NCBI RefSeq assembly: GCF_042648505.1
Contig: NZ_JBHRXK010000005.1
Coordinates: 62,001-126,000, forward strand
Direction of reading: 5' to 3'
DNA length: 64,000 nucleotides
From: Lysobacter_L cavernae
GTDB lineage: Bacteria > Pseudomonadota > Gammaproteobacteria > Xanthomonadales > Xanthomonadaceae
The notes under the pieces were generated by a model. The model was not told the origin of the DNA and did not search any database. It saw only the letters and a program-made list of their open reading frames with translations. How positions within the stretch are numbered: the first letter of the stretch is position 1; each line of letters opens with the position of its first letter. Position numbers and translations under genes: made by a program. Positions 19,207 to 27,987 of the stretch are shown piece by piece.

Positions 19207-19836
19207 ATGTACAGCCTGTACTACTCGCCCGGTGCGGCGAGTCTGGTCGTCCATTGGCTGCTGATCGAACTGGGCGTGCCGCACGAGCTGCGCCTGGTCG
19301 ACACCCAAGCCAAGCAGCAGAAGAGTCCCGAGTACCTGGCGCTCAACCCCAACGGCGTGGTGCCGACCCTGGTCGCCGACGGCCAGCCGCTGTATGAAGC
19401 CGCCGCGCTGGTGCTGCACCTGGCCGATCGCCATGCCGCGTCCGGCCTCGCCCCGGCCGTCGACGACCCGCAGCGCGGCGAGTACCTGCAGTGGGTATTG
19501 AACCTGGCCAATACGCTGCAGTCGCCGCTGCGCCTGTGGTGGTACCCGCAGGACCTCGATGCGGCGCCGCCCGAGGCCGTGCTGGACGGTGCGCGCAAGC
19601 GCATCGAGGCGACCTGGGAACGACTCGATGCCCACTTGGCCGCACGCGGGCCTTACCTGCTGGGCGAGCGACCGAGCGCGGCGGATTTCTACCTGACCAT
19701 GCTGATGCGCTGGACCCGCAACATGCCACGGCCGGGCCACGACTGGCCGCACCTGGCGGCGCTGGCGCAGCGGATGAAGCAGCGGCCGTCGTTCAAGGCC
19801 CTGTACGAGCGCGAGGGGCTGACCGAATGGGCCTGA
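19207..19836 (+). CDS. Glutathione S-transferase family protein
   Basis: A 209-residue GST. The thioredoxin-fold half begins MYSLYYSPGAASLVVHWLLI, with Ser in the SPGAAS motif as the probable GSH-activating residue (beta-class-like), and continues to NPNGVVPTLVADGQPLYEAA. The helical half contains the conserved N-capping segment LLGERPSAADFYL. ATG 19207 is preferred over an in-frame ATG-less extension because CAGGGGAG lies just upstream. It overlaps the next lipoprotein gene by 10 bases. Confidence 0.9.
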   Translation: MYSLYYSPGAASLVVHWLLIELGVPHELRLVDTQAKQQKSPEYLALNPNGVVPTLVADGQPLYEAAALVLHLADRHAASGLAPAVDDPQRGEYLQWVLNLANTLQSPLRLWWYPQDLDAAPPEAVLDGARKRIEATWERLDAHLAARGPYLLGERPSAADFYLTMLMRWTRNMPRPGHDWPHLAALAQRMKQRPSFKALYEREGLTEWA

Positions 19837-20606
19837 GTCGCATCGTTCCGGGGCCGCGCCGCCCGTGGCGTATCGCAGTGGCCTGCGTGCTCCTGTCGTC
19901 GCTGGCCAGCGGCTGCAAGGAAGTCCAGGACATTCGCGAGGAACTGGGCTGGGCCAAGCCCGCCGAGGCGAAACCCATCCCGGTCGTGGCCTCGCTGGAA
20001 ACCCACTGGGTTCCCGCGGAAGCCGCCGTCGCCGACGTCGGTCAGGCGCAGTGGAGCGCGCGCTGGTGGCAATGGGCGGGGCGCTTCCCCGGGGTCAACG
20101 AGCTGCCCTACCGTGATCCGGACGGCCGCCGTTGCGCCCAGTACCAGGAGGAGGGGCCGGTCTGGTTCCTGGCCGGTACCGACGGCGCCTTCGATGCCGT
20201 GCGCAGCTGCCGCATCCCGGCCAACAAGCACCTGTTCGTGCCGCTGATCAACTGGATGGCCAGCCGCGGGCTCCAGGGCGCACCGATGTCGTGCGCGGAA
20301 AAGCAGGCGCAGGCGAGCAGGCAGGCCGATCATGTCGTGTCCGGGCTGGTGCTGCTCGATGGCCGTCCGGTGGGCGAGCTGCAGCGCATGCGTGTCGCCA
20401 GCGGAACCTGCTTCGATGGCGCGCCGGGCGAGGGGGCCGCCGCCAGCGATGGCTATTGGCTGATGCTGAAGCCGTTGCCGCCGGGCAAGCATCAGCTGGC
20501 CATTGCCGCCGCCTTCCGCGACGGGCCGCGACAGATGCTGCAGAACTTCCGCTACGAGCTCGAAGTGGAAGGCGATCCGGCCGAGGTGGCGGGGGCTGTT
20601 CAGTAA
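19827..20606 (+). CDS. Putative lipoprotein of unknown function
   Basis: A 259-residue predicted lipoprotein: MGLSRIVPGPRRPWRIAVAC continues with VLLSSLASGC, a good lipobox. The mature part has no domain I recognise; it contains ARWWQWAGRFPGVNELPYRD, several Cys residues (RRCAQYQE, VRSCRIPANK, SCAEKQ, GTCFDG) that could form disulfides, and a strand-rich C-terminus (LPPGKHQLAIAAAFRDG). It starts inside the last 10 bases of the GST gene, so it is translationally coupled to it. Confidence 0.75.
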   Translation: MGLSRIVPGPRRPWRIAVACVLLSSLASGCKEVQDIREELGWAKPAEAKPIPVVASLETHWVPAEAAVADVGQAQWSARWWQWAGRFPGVNELPYRDPDGRRCAQYQEEGPVWFLAGTDGAFDAVRSCRIPANKHLFVPLINWMASRGLQGAPMSCAEKQAQASRQADHVVSGLVLLDGRPVGELQRMRVASGTCFDGAPGEGAAASDGYWLMLKPLPPGKHQLAIAAAFRDGPRQMLQNFRYELEVEGDPAEVAGAVQ

Positions 20607-20834
20607 GCCCTTCCGCGTTACGGGCCGCCTGTTGCCCGGAGTCAATGCTTCGCTTGCCGTCCGCCGCTTGCTACTCTCGGTGGCAGGCGGAGCGTGTCTC
20701 CGCTGCTTTTTTTGCGGGAATGACGGGTACATGGCCAACGCCGTGACCGTTGCCTGGCGCCGGCCTCCGACGCGCTGGCCGCTTTCGCGAATGGATTCGA
20801 GCAGATCAACCCGAACACAGCAGACCAGAACCGG

Positions 20835-22469
20835 ATGACGACCCAAACCGCCGCACTTCCCGCCGAAGCCCAGGGCAAACTGCCCCGGCAGATTCCGTAC
20901 ATCATCGGCAACGAGGCCTGCGAGCGGTTCAGCTTCTACGGGATGCGCAACATCCTGGTGCCGTTCCTGATCAGTTCGATGCTGCTGGCCTACCTGCCCG
21001 AGGGCGCACAGCGCGACACCGCCGCCAAGGACGTATTCCACACCTTCGTCATCGGCGTGTACTTCTTCCCGTTGCTGGGCGGCTGGTTGGCCGATCGCTA
21101 TTTCGGCAAGTACAACACCATCCTGTGGTTCTCGCTGATCTACTGTGCCGGTCATGCCTGCCTGGCGCTGTTCGAGAGCCATGCCACCGGCTTCTACACC
21201 GGCCTGTTCCTGATCGCGCTGGGGTCGGGCGGCATCAAGCCGCTGGTGGTGTCGTTCTGCGGCGACCAGTTCGACCAGTCCAACAAGGACAAGGCCAAGG
21301 TCGTCTTCGACGCCTTCTACTGGATCATCAACTTCGGGTCGTTCTTCGCCTCGCTGCTGGCGCCGCTGTTCCTTCGCCACTTTGGGCCGGCGGTCGCGTT
21401 CGGCATCCCGGGCGTCCTGATGCTCATCGCGACCATCATCTTCTGGCTGGGGCGCAGGAACTACGTCAACGTCCCGCCATCCGGCAGCGACCCGCACGCG
21501 TTTTTCGAAGTGGTCAAGACGGCCCTGCGCACGCAGGTGCAGGAGCAGGGCCGGCCCGGTCTTGCCGTGGCGGTGGCGGGTCTGGCCATCGCGGTCGGCT
21601 CGCTGCTGCTCTGGAGCCTGCATGCCATCGGCCTGCTGTCGTGGTGGCCCGAGAGCTTCGGCTTCGTCATCACGGCCTGCCTGGCGCTGGGCGTGGTGAT
21701 CGCGCTGGGTGGCATCGGCACGTCGATGCAGCTCGAACGCGCCCGCGGCGCACACCCCGACGCCGCGGTGGACGGCGTGCGCGCCGTGCTGCGCATCCTG
21801 ATCGTGTTCGCGCTGGTGACGCCGTTCTGGTCGCTGTTCGACCAGAAGGCCTCGACCTGGATCATCCAGGGCCGTGAGATGGTCATCCCGCACGACGTGT
21901 CGTGGTGGCCGAGCTTCCTGATCCAGGACGCCGCGCAGATGCAGGCGCTCAACCCGATGCTGGTGATGCTGCTGATTCCGTTCAACAACCTCGTGCTGTA
22001 CCCGGCGCTGCGCCGCCTGGGCTACCAGCCGACCGCGTTGCGGCGCATGGGGTGGGGCATCGCCATCTCGGGTGTGTCGTGGATCGTGGCCGGCGCGCTG
22101 CAGCTGTGGATCGACGACGGCACCCAGGTGTCGCTGGCGTGGCAGACGCTGCCGTACGCGCTGCTGACCTTCGGCGAGGTGCTGGTGTCGGCGACGGCGC
22201 TGGAATTCGCCTACAGCCAGGCGCCGCAGGCGATGAAAGGCGTGATCATGGCGTTCTGGTACCTGACCAGCACCTTCGGCAGCCTGTGGGTGCTGCTGAC
22301 CAACGCCAGCGTGCGCAACGAGGCGGTGGTTTCGCACATCGCCAGCACCGGGCTCAGCGAGAACGCGTTCCTGATGTTCTTCTTCGCGGGCTTCGCCTTC
22401 CTCGCCGCGGCGGCGTTCGCGTTGTACGCGCGCACCTACCCGATGCAGGACAACTACCGCACTGCATGA
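20835..22469 (+). CDS. POT/PTR family proton-coupled peptide transporter
   Basis: A 544-residue inner-membrane protein with about 12-14 hydrophobic helices. POT signatures are ERFSFYGMRNIL near residue 30 and LIALGSGGIKPLVVSFCGDQ, the PTR2 motif. GVYFFPLLGGWLADRYFGKY is the loop 2-3 motif of the MFS fold. It imports di- and tripeptides with protons. The secreted peptidases nearby (M14 and, farther off, Dcp) make a peptide-scavenging role plausible. The 230 bases upstream have no gene. A rhomboid protease gene follows 19 bases after its stop. Confidence 0.93.
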   Translation: MTTQTAALPAEAQGKLPRQIPYIIGNEACERFSFYGMRNILVPFLISSMLLAYLPEGAQRDTAAKDVFHTFVIGVYFFPLLGGWLADRYFGKYNTILWFSLIYCAGHACLALFESHATGFYTGLFLIALGSGGIKPLVVSFCGDQFDQSNKDKAKVVFDAFYWIINFGSFFASLLAPLFLRHFGPAVAFGIPGVLMLIATIIFWLGRRNYVNVPPSGSDPHAFFEVVKTALRTQVQEQGRPGLAVAVAGLAIAVGSLLLWSLHAIGLLSWWPESFGFVITACLALGVVIALGGIGTSMQLERARGAHPDAAVDGVRAVLRILIVFALVTPFWSLFDQKASTWIIQGREMVIPHDVSWWPSFLIQDAAQMQALNPMLVMLLIPFNNLVLYPALRRLGYQPTALRRMGWGIAISGVSWIVAGALQLWIDDGTQVSLAWQTLPYALLTFGEVLVSATALEFAYSQAPQAMKGVIMAFWYLTSTFGSLWVLLTNASVRNEAVVSHIASTGLSENAFLMFFFAGFAFLAAAAFALYARTYPMQDNYRTA

Positions 22470-22488
22470 CCCTGCCGAGGCCACCCGG

Positions 22489-23094
22489 ATGCTGACCTTT
22501 ATTCTGATCGCCGTGACCGTGCTGGTGTCGTGGCAGGCGTTTGAAAGACCCAACCTGCTCAACCGGCTGATCCTGTGGCCGCCGGCGATCGACCGCAACA
22601 AGCAGTACGACCGCCTGCTGACCCACGGTTTCATCCATGCCGACTGGTCGCACCTGCTGTTCAACATGATCACGCTGTATTTTTTCGGCCGCGTGATCGA
22701 ATCGGTGATGAGCCAGCTGATCGGGCCGCTCGGCTTCGTTCTGTTCTACCTGTCGGCGATAGTGATCGCGATCCTGCCGACGTATCTGCGCCATCGCCAT
22801 GACCCGCACTATCGCAGCCTGGGTGCCTCGGGCGCGGTGTCGGCGGTGTTGTTTGCCTACATCCTGCTGCAGCCGTGGTCGCTGATCATCGTGTTCTTCC
22901 TGCCGATGCCGGCGATCGTGTACGCGGTGGTGTACATCGGCTACTCGATCTGGATGGACAAGCGCGGCGGCGACAACATCAACCACAGCGCGCACATTTC
23001 CGGCGCGATCTACGGCATCTTGTTCATGCTGCTGATGGAGCCGCGCGTGGGCGCGGTGTTCCTGCAGCGCCTGATGAGCCCCTCGTTCGGCTGA
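22489..23094 (+). CDS. Rhomboid-family intramembrane serine protease
   Basis: A 201-residue membrane protein with six predicted helices. The catalytic Ser114 is in SLGASGAVSAV (GASG) and the catalytic His169 is in NHSAHISGAI. HADWSHLLFNMITLYFFGR in helix 2 provides the conserved HxxxN oxyanion region. It cleaves transmembrane substrates within the bilayer. It is probably cotranscribed with the peptide transporter, though a functional link is unknown. Confidence 0.93.
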   Translation: MLTFILIAVTVLVSWQAFERPNLLNRLILWPPAIDRNKQYDRLLTHGFIHADWSHLLFNMITLYFFGRVIESVMSQLIGPLGFVLFYLSAIVIAILPTYLRHRHDPHYRSLGASGAVSAVLFAYILLQPWSLIIVFFLPMPAIVYAVVYIGYSIWMDKRGGDNINHSAHISGAIYGILFMLLMEPRVGAVFLQRLMSPSFG

Positions 23095-23120
23095 CCCGTG
23101 CGGCGCGTCAGGCCGGCGCT

Positions 23121-23306
23121 TCAGGCCGCCTGGCGGTCTTCCTGCTGCGAAGCTTCGCCGTAGGTTTCGGCGAGGCGGGCATAAATCGCGGCGTCGAGCT
23201 GCATCGATTCGACCGTGCCGTGGTCACCGCCGCGGGCCAGTTCGTACATGCGGGCCATCAGGGCGTCGTCGCTGACGTTGTCCAGCGTCAGGTTGTGCAA
23301 GGTCAT
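23121..23306 (-). CDS. Small hypothetical protein (61 aa)
   Basis: Encodes MTLHNLTLDNVSDDALMARM, then YELARGGDHGTVESMQLDAA and a tail ending EDRQAA. Soluble, acidic and helical; no domain recognised. The start at 23306 is chosen because GGAGAAAG lies just upstream. It reads towards the rhomboid gene (convergent) and is divergent from the histone-like gene. Confidence 0.65.
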   Translation of the reverse strand: MTLHNLTLDNVSDDALMARMYELARGGDHGTVESMQLDAAIYARLAETYGEASQQEDRQAA

Positions 23307-23530
23307 GCGCTTTCTCCTTTGCCTGTGTCTTGCAAGTACCGAAGCAGGTTCCGTGCCATGCGTCACGGTCTGCGTGGGCAGGAAAAAGTGACGCGATCGG
23401 TCATTCCTGGTCATGGCGGGCGCGATGGAGCTGACGTGGGGCGGCGCACGGCAGGCGCTGCACTCACCCGGCTTGAATGGTCGCCGTGCTAACACCGCCA
23501 CATCGACGACGCCCGAGAGGAGACCCGAGC

Positions 23531-24289
23531 ATGGCAATGAAGCAGGCCAGCAAGTCCGTCAGGAAGGCCGCGAGCAAGCGCACAGCGAAGAAAGCGGTCA
23601 AGAAGACAGCTGCGAAGAAGACGACTGCAAAGAAGACGGTGAAGAAAGTCGTCCGCAAGGCCGCGACCCGCAAGACTGCCTTGAAGAAAGCACCGGTGCG
23701 CAAGGCCGCTGCCAAGAAGGTGGCCAAAAAGACCGTCAAAAAGGTCGCGAGAAAGGCAACCAAGAAGACTGCGAGCCGTATCGGCGTGCGCAAGGTCGTG
23801 AAGAAGGCGGCGCGCAAGACCGTCAAAAAAACAGCGAAGAAGACTGCCGGCCCGGCGGTGAAGAAGACCGTCAAGAAGGCCGCGCGCAAGGCCGTCCCGA
23901 GCAGGCCCCTGGCAAAGAAGGCGGTGGCAAAGAAGACCGCCGACAAGACAGTCGCCAAGAAAGCCATAACGAAGAAGGCGGCGACGAAAACGACGGCGGT
24001 AAGGAAAGCCGTAGCCAAGCGGGCCCCCAAGCCGCGCAAGATCACGCCGGAGCAGGCCCTGGCCAATACCCGCGAGCTGCTCGAAGCCAAGCACGAGCAC
24101 GACCGCCAGCCGCTGCCGTGGCAGCAGCTCGACCCGCATCACGGCCACGTGCCCAAGGCGGGCTTCCAGTCCGACGCCGCCGCGGCCAAGGCCGAGGAAC
24201 TGCACGCCGGCGAGAGCCGGATGCAGGCGATCCAGGGCAGCATCGGCACCCAGGACCGCCGCAACCAGGGCAAGCGCGATAATCGTTGA
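23531..24289 (+). CDS. Histone H1-like Lys/Ala-rich nucleoid protein
   Basis: A 252-residue protein. Residues 1-170 are built of K-K-A/T/V repeats (KKAVKKTAAKKTTAKKTVKK and similar), resembling the C-terminal tails of eukaryotic H1 and bacterial AlgP/Hc1-like proteins that bind and condense DNA. The last 80 residues differ: ITPEQALANTRELLEAKHEH followed by an Asp/His/Gln-rich segment with GSIGTQDRRNQGKRDNR, a separate small conserved domain. Start ATG 23531 follows GAGGAGACC. Base composition is A-richer than the neighbours because of the AAG/AAA codons. The role in chromosome compaction is inferred from composition. Confidence 0.85.
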   Translation: MAMKQASKSVRKAASKRTAKKAVKKTAAKKTTAKKTVKKVVRKAATRKTALKKAPVRKAAAKKVAKKTVKKVARKATKKTASRIGVRKVVKKAARKTVKKTAKKTAGPAVKKTVKKAARKAVPSRPLAKKAVAKKTADKTVAKKAITKKAATKTTAVRKAVAKRAPKPRKITPEQALANTRELLEAKHEHDRQPLPWQQLDPHHGHVPKAGFQSDAAAAKAEELHAGESRMQAIQGSIGTQDRRNQGKRDNR

Positions 24290-24317
24290 CCCTGCCGCCC
24301 GTCGCCCCGGAGCCGCC

Positions 24318-24596
24318 ATGACCACGCACGCCATCCAGCACGACCCCGCCGCCGAGGTGTTCACCACCACGGTCGATGGCGTCGAGGCCCGGCTCGACTA
24401 CCACCTGGCGGACGGCTGGATGGTGATCACCCACACCGGCGTGCCCGATGCGATCGGCGGTCGCGGCATCGCCGGCGAGCTGGTCCGGGCTGCCTTCGAA
24501 CACGCCCGCGCGCAGGGCTGGAACGTGCGCCCGGCCTGCTCGTACGCGGCGGCCTGGGTCGAGCGCCACCCCGAGTACAACCAGCTGCTGGGGTGA
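24318..24596 (+). CDS. Small GNAT-like N-acetyltransferase (NATD1/YjdJ type)
   Basis: A 92-residue protein with a minimal acetyl-CoA-binding core: ARLDYHLADGWMVITHTGVP, then GGRGIAGELVRAAFEHARAQ (the RGxG loop and helix) and VRPACSYAAAWVERHPEY. Matches COG2388, whose substrates are unknown. It follows the histone-like gene by 28 bases and may be cotranscribed. Confidence 0.9.
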   Translation: MTTHAIQHDPAAEVFTTTVDGVEARLDYHLADGWMVITHTGVPDAIGGRGIAGELVRAAFEHARAQGWNVRPACSYAAAWVERHPEYNQLLG

Positions 24597-24680
24597 ACAG
24601 GCGCGTTTGGCTCGCGCGCCTGTGAACGCCCGGCCAAGGGCGAATCCGTTGTCATTGATCCGACCGGAATGTTGTTTCAT

Positions 24681-24759
24681 GTAGAAGCGGCTTCAGCCGC
24701 GAGCTTTTCGCATGTCTACGGGCCCGCGCCCAGAGTTCGCGGCTGAAGCCGCTCCTGCA
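24681..24759. repeat. Inverted repeat of the AGCGGCTTCAGCCGCGA family, copy 1
   Basis: The left arm GTAGAAGCGGCTTCAGCCGC starts at 24681, and the right arm GCGGCTGAAGCCGCTCCTGC lies near 24739-24758; each arm also has its own small palindrome. A second copy is at 29441-29509. The stretch 24597-24892 between the GNAT and rluF genes holds only this element. Confidence 0.75.
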
Positions 24760-24892
24760 ACGAGTATTTGAGGGCCGGATCAATAGCAGGTGACCGGAAG
24801 CCTGATTCAGCGCCATCGCCTTGCGTTGGGCCCGGCACAGGTATCATGCGCGCCCGTCTTCAATTAAGCGGCGCCGTCCGGCGTCGGCCCGC

Positions 24893-25606
24893 ATGCGCCT
24901 GAACAAACACATCAGCGATACTGGTTTCTGCTCGCGGCGCGAGGCGGACCGCCTCATCGCCGAAGGCCGGGTCACGGTCAACGGCATCCGCGCCCGCGTC
25001 GGGGCCGAGGTGGGCGAGGGCGACCAGGTGCTGGTCGATGGCCAGTCCTTGCGCGTGCGCACGGTCGCCAAGGGCCAGCGCCAGCACGTCTACATCGCCC
25101 TGAACAAGCCCGTCGGCATCACCTGCACCACCGAGGCCGAGGTCAAGGACAACATCGTCGACTTCGTCGGCCACGAGCGCCGCATCTTCCCCATCGGCCG
25201 CCTCGACAAGGACTCGGAAGGGCTGATCCTGCTGACCAGCAACGGCGACATCGTCAACGAGATCCTGCGCGCCGAGAACAAGCTCGAGAAGGAGTACCTG
25301 GTGGCGGTGAACCACCCGGTCACCGACGAATTCCTGCGCGGCATGAGCCGCGGTGTGCCGCTGCATGGCCAGACGACCTTGCCGTGCAAGACCGGCAAGC
25401 TGGGCAAGTTCGGCTTCCGCATCGTGCTGGTGCAGGGCCTGAACCGGCAGATCCGCCTGATGGCGGCGCACTTCAAGTTCCGGGTCAAGCAGCTGATGCG
25501 GGTGCGCATCGGCAACGTCAAGCTGGCCCATCTCAAGACCGGTCAATGGCGCAACCTCACCGACGCCGAGCTGCACGGCCTGCTGCCGCATCGCACGCAG
25601 TGGTGA
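24893..25606 (+). CDS. rluF: 23S rRNA pseudouridine synthase RluF-like
   Basis: A 237-residue RsuA/RluB/E/F-family enzyme. The S4 RNA-binding domain is at the N-terminus (MRLNKHISDTGFCSRREADR, then LIAEGRVTVNG). The catalytic Asp is in FPIGRLDKDSEGLILLTSNG, and QGLNRQIRLMAAHF is the conserved C-terminal motif. In E. coli RluF modifies 23S rRNA U2604. The start at 24893 gives the canonical S4 beginning. Monocistronic in appearance. Confidence 0.9.
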   Translation: MRLNKHISDTGFCSRREADRLIAEGRVTVNGIRARVGAEVGEGDQVLVDGQSLRVRTVAKGQRQHVYIALNKPVGITCTTEAEVKDNIVDFVGHERRIFPIGRLDKDSEGLILLTSNGDIVNEILRAENKLEKEYLVAVNHPVTDEFLRGMSRGVPLHGQTTLPCKTGKLGKFGFRIVLVQGLNRQIRLMAAHFKFRVKQLMRVRIGNVKLAHLKTGQWRNLTDAELHGLLPHRTQW

Positions 25607-25701
25607 GCGATGGCGGCGACCTGCGTCGTCGCTCCAGGCGCGTGTGCATACGGGCATCACGCCGGCGACGATAGCCTTGTGGGAAAGACTAAGGATTGCC
25701 C

Positions 25702-26526
25702 ATGAAGCGAGTGATGGCCTGCATCGTGCTGGCCGTGGCCCTGGTCGCATGCAAGCGCGAGGGCGAACCGGCGCCGCCGGCAGCGTCTCCCGACGCCACG
25801 ACCGCCAGCGGCACTCCGGTGGCGCCGACCGCGGTCGTGCTCAATGACGTGGTCGAAACCATGCCCGACTACATCATCGGCATCAGCTACCCGCCCAAGG
25901 CTGCCCGCTATCCGGGGCTGGCGGCGGAGCTCAAGCGATACGCCGACGCCGCGCGCGCGGACCTGATCGAGGCCGCACAGGCCCGCAGCCAACCGGGCGG
26001 GGCAACCTCCGCGCCGTACGACCTCTCGCTGAGTTTCAGCGAGCAGCTCGACACCCCTGGCCTGGTCGTGATCGCCGCCGACGGCAGCAGCTACACCGGC
26101 GGTGCCCACGGCGCGCCGCTGATCGCGCGCTTCGTGTGGCTGCCGCAGCAGGGCAGGCTGCTCAAGGCCACCGACCTGGTGCCCGGTGCACAGGGCTGGA
26201 GCGCGATTTCCGCCTACGTGCGCGAGCAACTGCACTCGGCGCTGTCGCAACGCGTGGACGCCGACGACCTGGAGCCGGCCGAACGAGCCGAGATGGTCAA
26301 GGATGCTGGTCGCATGATCGACGACGGCACCGATCCCGATCCGGCCAACTTCGTCCTGTTCGAGCCGATGGCGGCCGCCGACGGCAAGCTCAGCGGCCTG
26401 CGTTTCGTGTTCGCGCCGTATCAGGTCGGCCCCTATTCCGACGGCACCCAGACGGTGGAGGTGCCGGCCTCGGTGCTGTTGCCGCATGTCGCGCCGGAAT
26501 ACAGGACGCTGTTTGCCGGGGACTGA
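25702..26526 (+). CDS. DUF3298-type lipoprotein
   Basis: A 274-residue lipoprotein starting MKRVMACIVLAVALVAC, with lipobox LVAC, then a Pro/Ala-rich linker. The body has two parts typical of the DUF4163/DUF3298 pair: a strand/helix domain (PYDLSLSFSEQLDTPGLVVI) and a C-terminal domain with SYTGGAHG and LRFVFAPYQVGPYSDGTQTV, followed by EVPASVLLPH. Related proteins (RsiV-like, PdaC) sense or bind lysozyme or peptidoglycan in other bacteria; the role here is unknown. ATG 25702 is preferred over an in-frame TTG two codons upstream. Confidence 0.85.
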   Translation: MKRVMACIVLAVALVACKREGEPAPPAASPDATTASGTPVAPTAVVLNDVVETMPDYIIGISYPPKAARYPGLAAELKRYADAARADLIEAAQARSQPGGATSAPYDLSLSFSEQLDTPGLVVIAADGSSYTGGAHGAPLIARFVWLPQQGRLLKATDLVPGAQGWSAISAYVREQLHSALSQRVDADDLEPAERAEMVKDAGRMIDDGTDPDPANFVLFEPMAAADGKLSGLRFVFAPYQVGPYSDGTQTVEVPASVLLPHVAPEYRTLFAGD

Positions 26527-26620
26527 TCACGGGCCGCCGACGTCGCCGCGTTAGGATGACCCCGCGCCCGCGGCGGTTGCGTGGACGCGAACCTTCCGGT
26601 CGCATGCCACCGAGGTCTCC

Positions 26621-27760
26621 ATGTCCGCCACGCGTTTGCGCAGTCGGGTTGAACAACTGCTGGCCATTGCCGACGTCCGTCTCGACGGCGACCGCCCCTG
26701 GGACCTGCACGTCGACGACGACCGCTTCTACGCGCGCGTGCTGGCGCAGGGCTCGCTCGGCCTGGGCGAGTCGTACATGGACGGCTGGTGGCGAGCCGTG
26801 TCGCTCGATGGCCTGCTGTTCCGGCTACTGCGCGCCAACCTCGACCGCCAGGTGCGCGGCTGGGGCGCCCTGTTCGATGCCCTGCGCGCGCGCCTGGTCA
26901 ACCTGCAAAGCGCCCGCCGCAGTTTCACCGTCGGCGAGCGCCACTACGACCTCGGCAACGACCTCTACCGCGCCATGCTCGGCCGGCGTCTGGTCTACAG
27001 CTGCGGTTATTGGCGCGACGCGGGCGGTGCGTCGCTGCACGAACTCGATGCCGCGCAGGAGGCCAAGCTCGACCTGGTCTGTCGCAAGCTCGCACTGCAA
27101 CCGGGCATGCGCGTGCTCGACATCGGCTGCGGCTGGGGCGAGGCGCTGAAGTTCGCGGCCGAGCGTTACGGCGTCAGCGGCGTCGGCGTGACAGTGTCGC
27201 GCGAGCAGGCCGAATTCGCCCGCGAACTCTGCGCCGGCCTGCCGGTCGAGATCCGCCTGCAGGACTACCGTGAGCTAGACGAGCGCTTCGACCGGGTTTT
27301 CTCGCTCGGCATGTTCGAGCACGTCGGGGTGAAGAACTACCGCACCTATTTCGAGGTCGCGCGCCGCTGCCTGGGCGACGTGGAAGGCGGGCTGTTCCTG
27401 CTGCACACCATCGGCACCAACCGCTCGGTGAAGGTGACCGATCCGTGGATCGCCAAGTACATTTTCCCGAACTCGATGTTGCCTTCCGCAACGCAGATTG
27501 CCCAGGCCAGCGAGGGGCTGTTCGTGCTGGAGGACTGGCACAATTTCGGCGCCGACTACGACCTCACCCTGCAGGCATGGCGCAGCAATGTCGAGCATGC
27601 CTGGCCGCAGCTGGACGCGCATTACGACGAGCGCTTCCGCCGCATGTGGCGCTTCTACCTGGCCGGGTCGATGGCCAGCTTCCGCTGCCGCCATGCCCAG
27701 TTGTGGCAACTGGCGCTGTCGCCCAACGGCGTCCCCGGCGGCTATATCGCGCCGCGATGA
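26621..27760 (+). CDS. cfa: Cyclopropane-fatty-acyl-phospholipid synthase
   Basis: A 379-residue SAM-dependent enzyme that adds a methylene bridge to cis double bonds of membrane phospholipid acyl chains, usually at stationary phase or acid stress. An N-terminal domain (WDLHVDDDRFYARVLAQGSL) precedes the methyltransferase core. The SAM site is MRVLDIGCGWGEALKFAAER, the active-site region LGMFEHVGVKNYRTYF contains conserved Glu and His, and YIFPNSMLPS and FYLAGSMASFR are family motifs. Length fits E. coli Cfa (382). It stands alone, with a palindromic repeat 3' of it. Confidence 0.95.
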   Translation: MSATRLRSRVEQLLAIADVRLDGDRPWDLHVDDDRFYARVLAQGSLGLGESYMDGWWRAVSLDGLLFRLLRANLDRQVRGWGALFDALRARLVNLQSARRSFTVGERHYDLGNDLYRAMLGRRLVYSCGYWRDAGGASLHELDAAQEAKLDLVCRKLALQPGMRVLDIGCGWGEALKFAAERYGVSGVGVTVSREQAEFARELCAGLPVEIRLQDYRELDERFDRVFSLGMFEHVGVKNYRTYFEVARRCLGDVEGGLFLLHTIGTNRSVKVTDPWIAKYIFPNSMLPSATQIAQASEGLFVLEDWHNFGADYDLTLQAWRSNVEHAWPQLDAHYDERFRRMWRFYLAGSMASFRCRHAQLWQLALSPNGVPGGYIAPR

Positions 27761-27769
27761 GTCCGGGCG

Positions 27770-27850
27770 GTAGCCCGGGTAAGCGCAGCGCATCCGGGGC
27801 GCATCGGCAGGCTCACCCGGGGTGCGGCCTTCGGCCTTGCCCGGGCTACG
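27770..27850. repeat. GTAGCCCGGGTAAGC-type inverted repeat
   Basis: Outer arms GTAGCCCGGGTAAGCGCAGC and GCCCGGGCTAC flank an internal CCGGGG...CCCGGG segment and TGCGGCCTTCGGCC. It follows the cfa stop by 9 bases. It is a dispersed intergenic repeat common in Xanthomonads and Pseudomonads, capable of folding into a large hairpin, perhaps an mRNA 3' end. The rest of 27851-27987 shows no gene. Confidence 0.7.
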
Positions 27851-27987
27851 GCCCACGGGATCAGAACGCACGTCACGTTTGCGCAAGCACCTAACGGCTC
27901 CGGCGCGCAAGTTGCACTGCACATCGCATCGCCGCGGCCGATGGCTCACTATGGGCGCCTTATTCCGCCTGCTCGACAGAGGGTTTT

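Noticed and set aside
19689..22673. 994-codon minus-strand open frame over the POT transporter
   Set aside because: Shadow of the transporter gene; His/Gln/Arg-rich, no recognisable fold.
23540..24030. CRISPR array or microsatellite in the repetitive AAG/GCC region
   Set aside because: The repetition is of Lys/Ala codons in a histone-like gene; no fixed-length repeat and spacer units.
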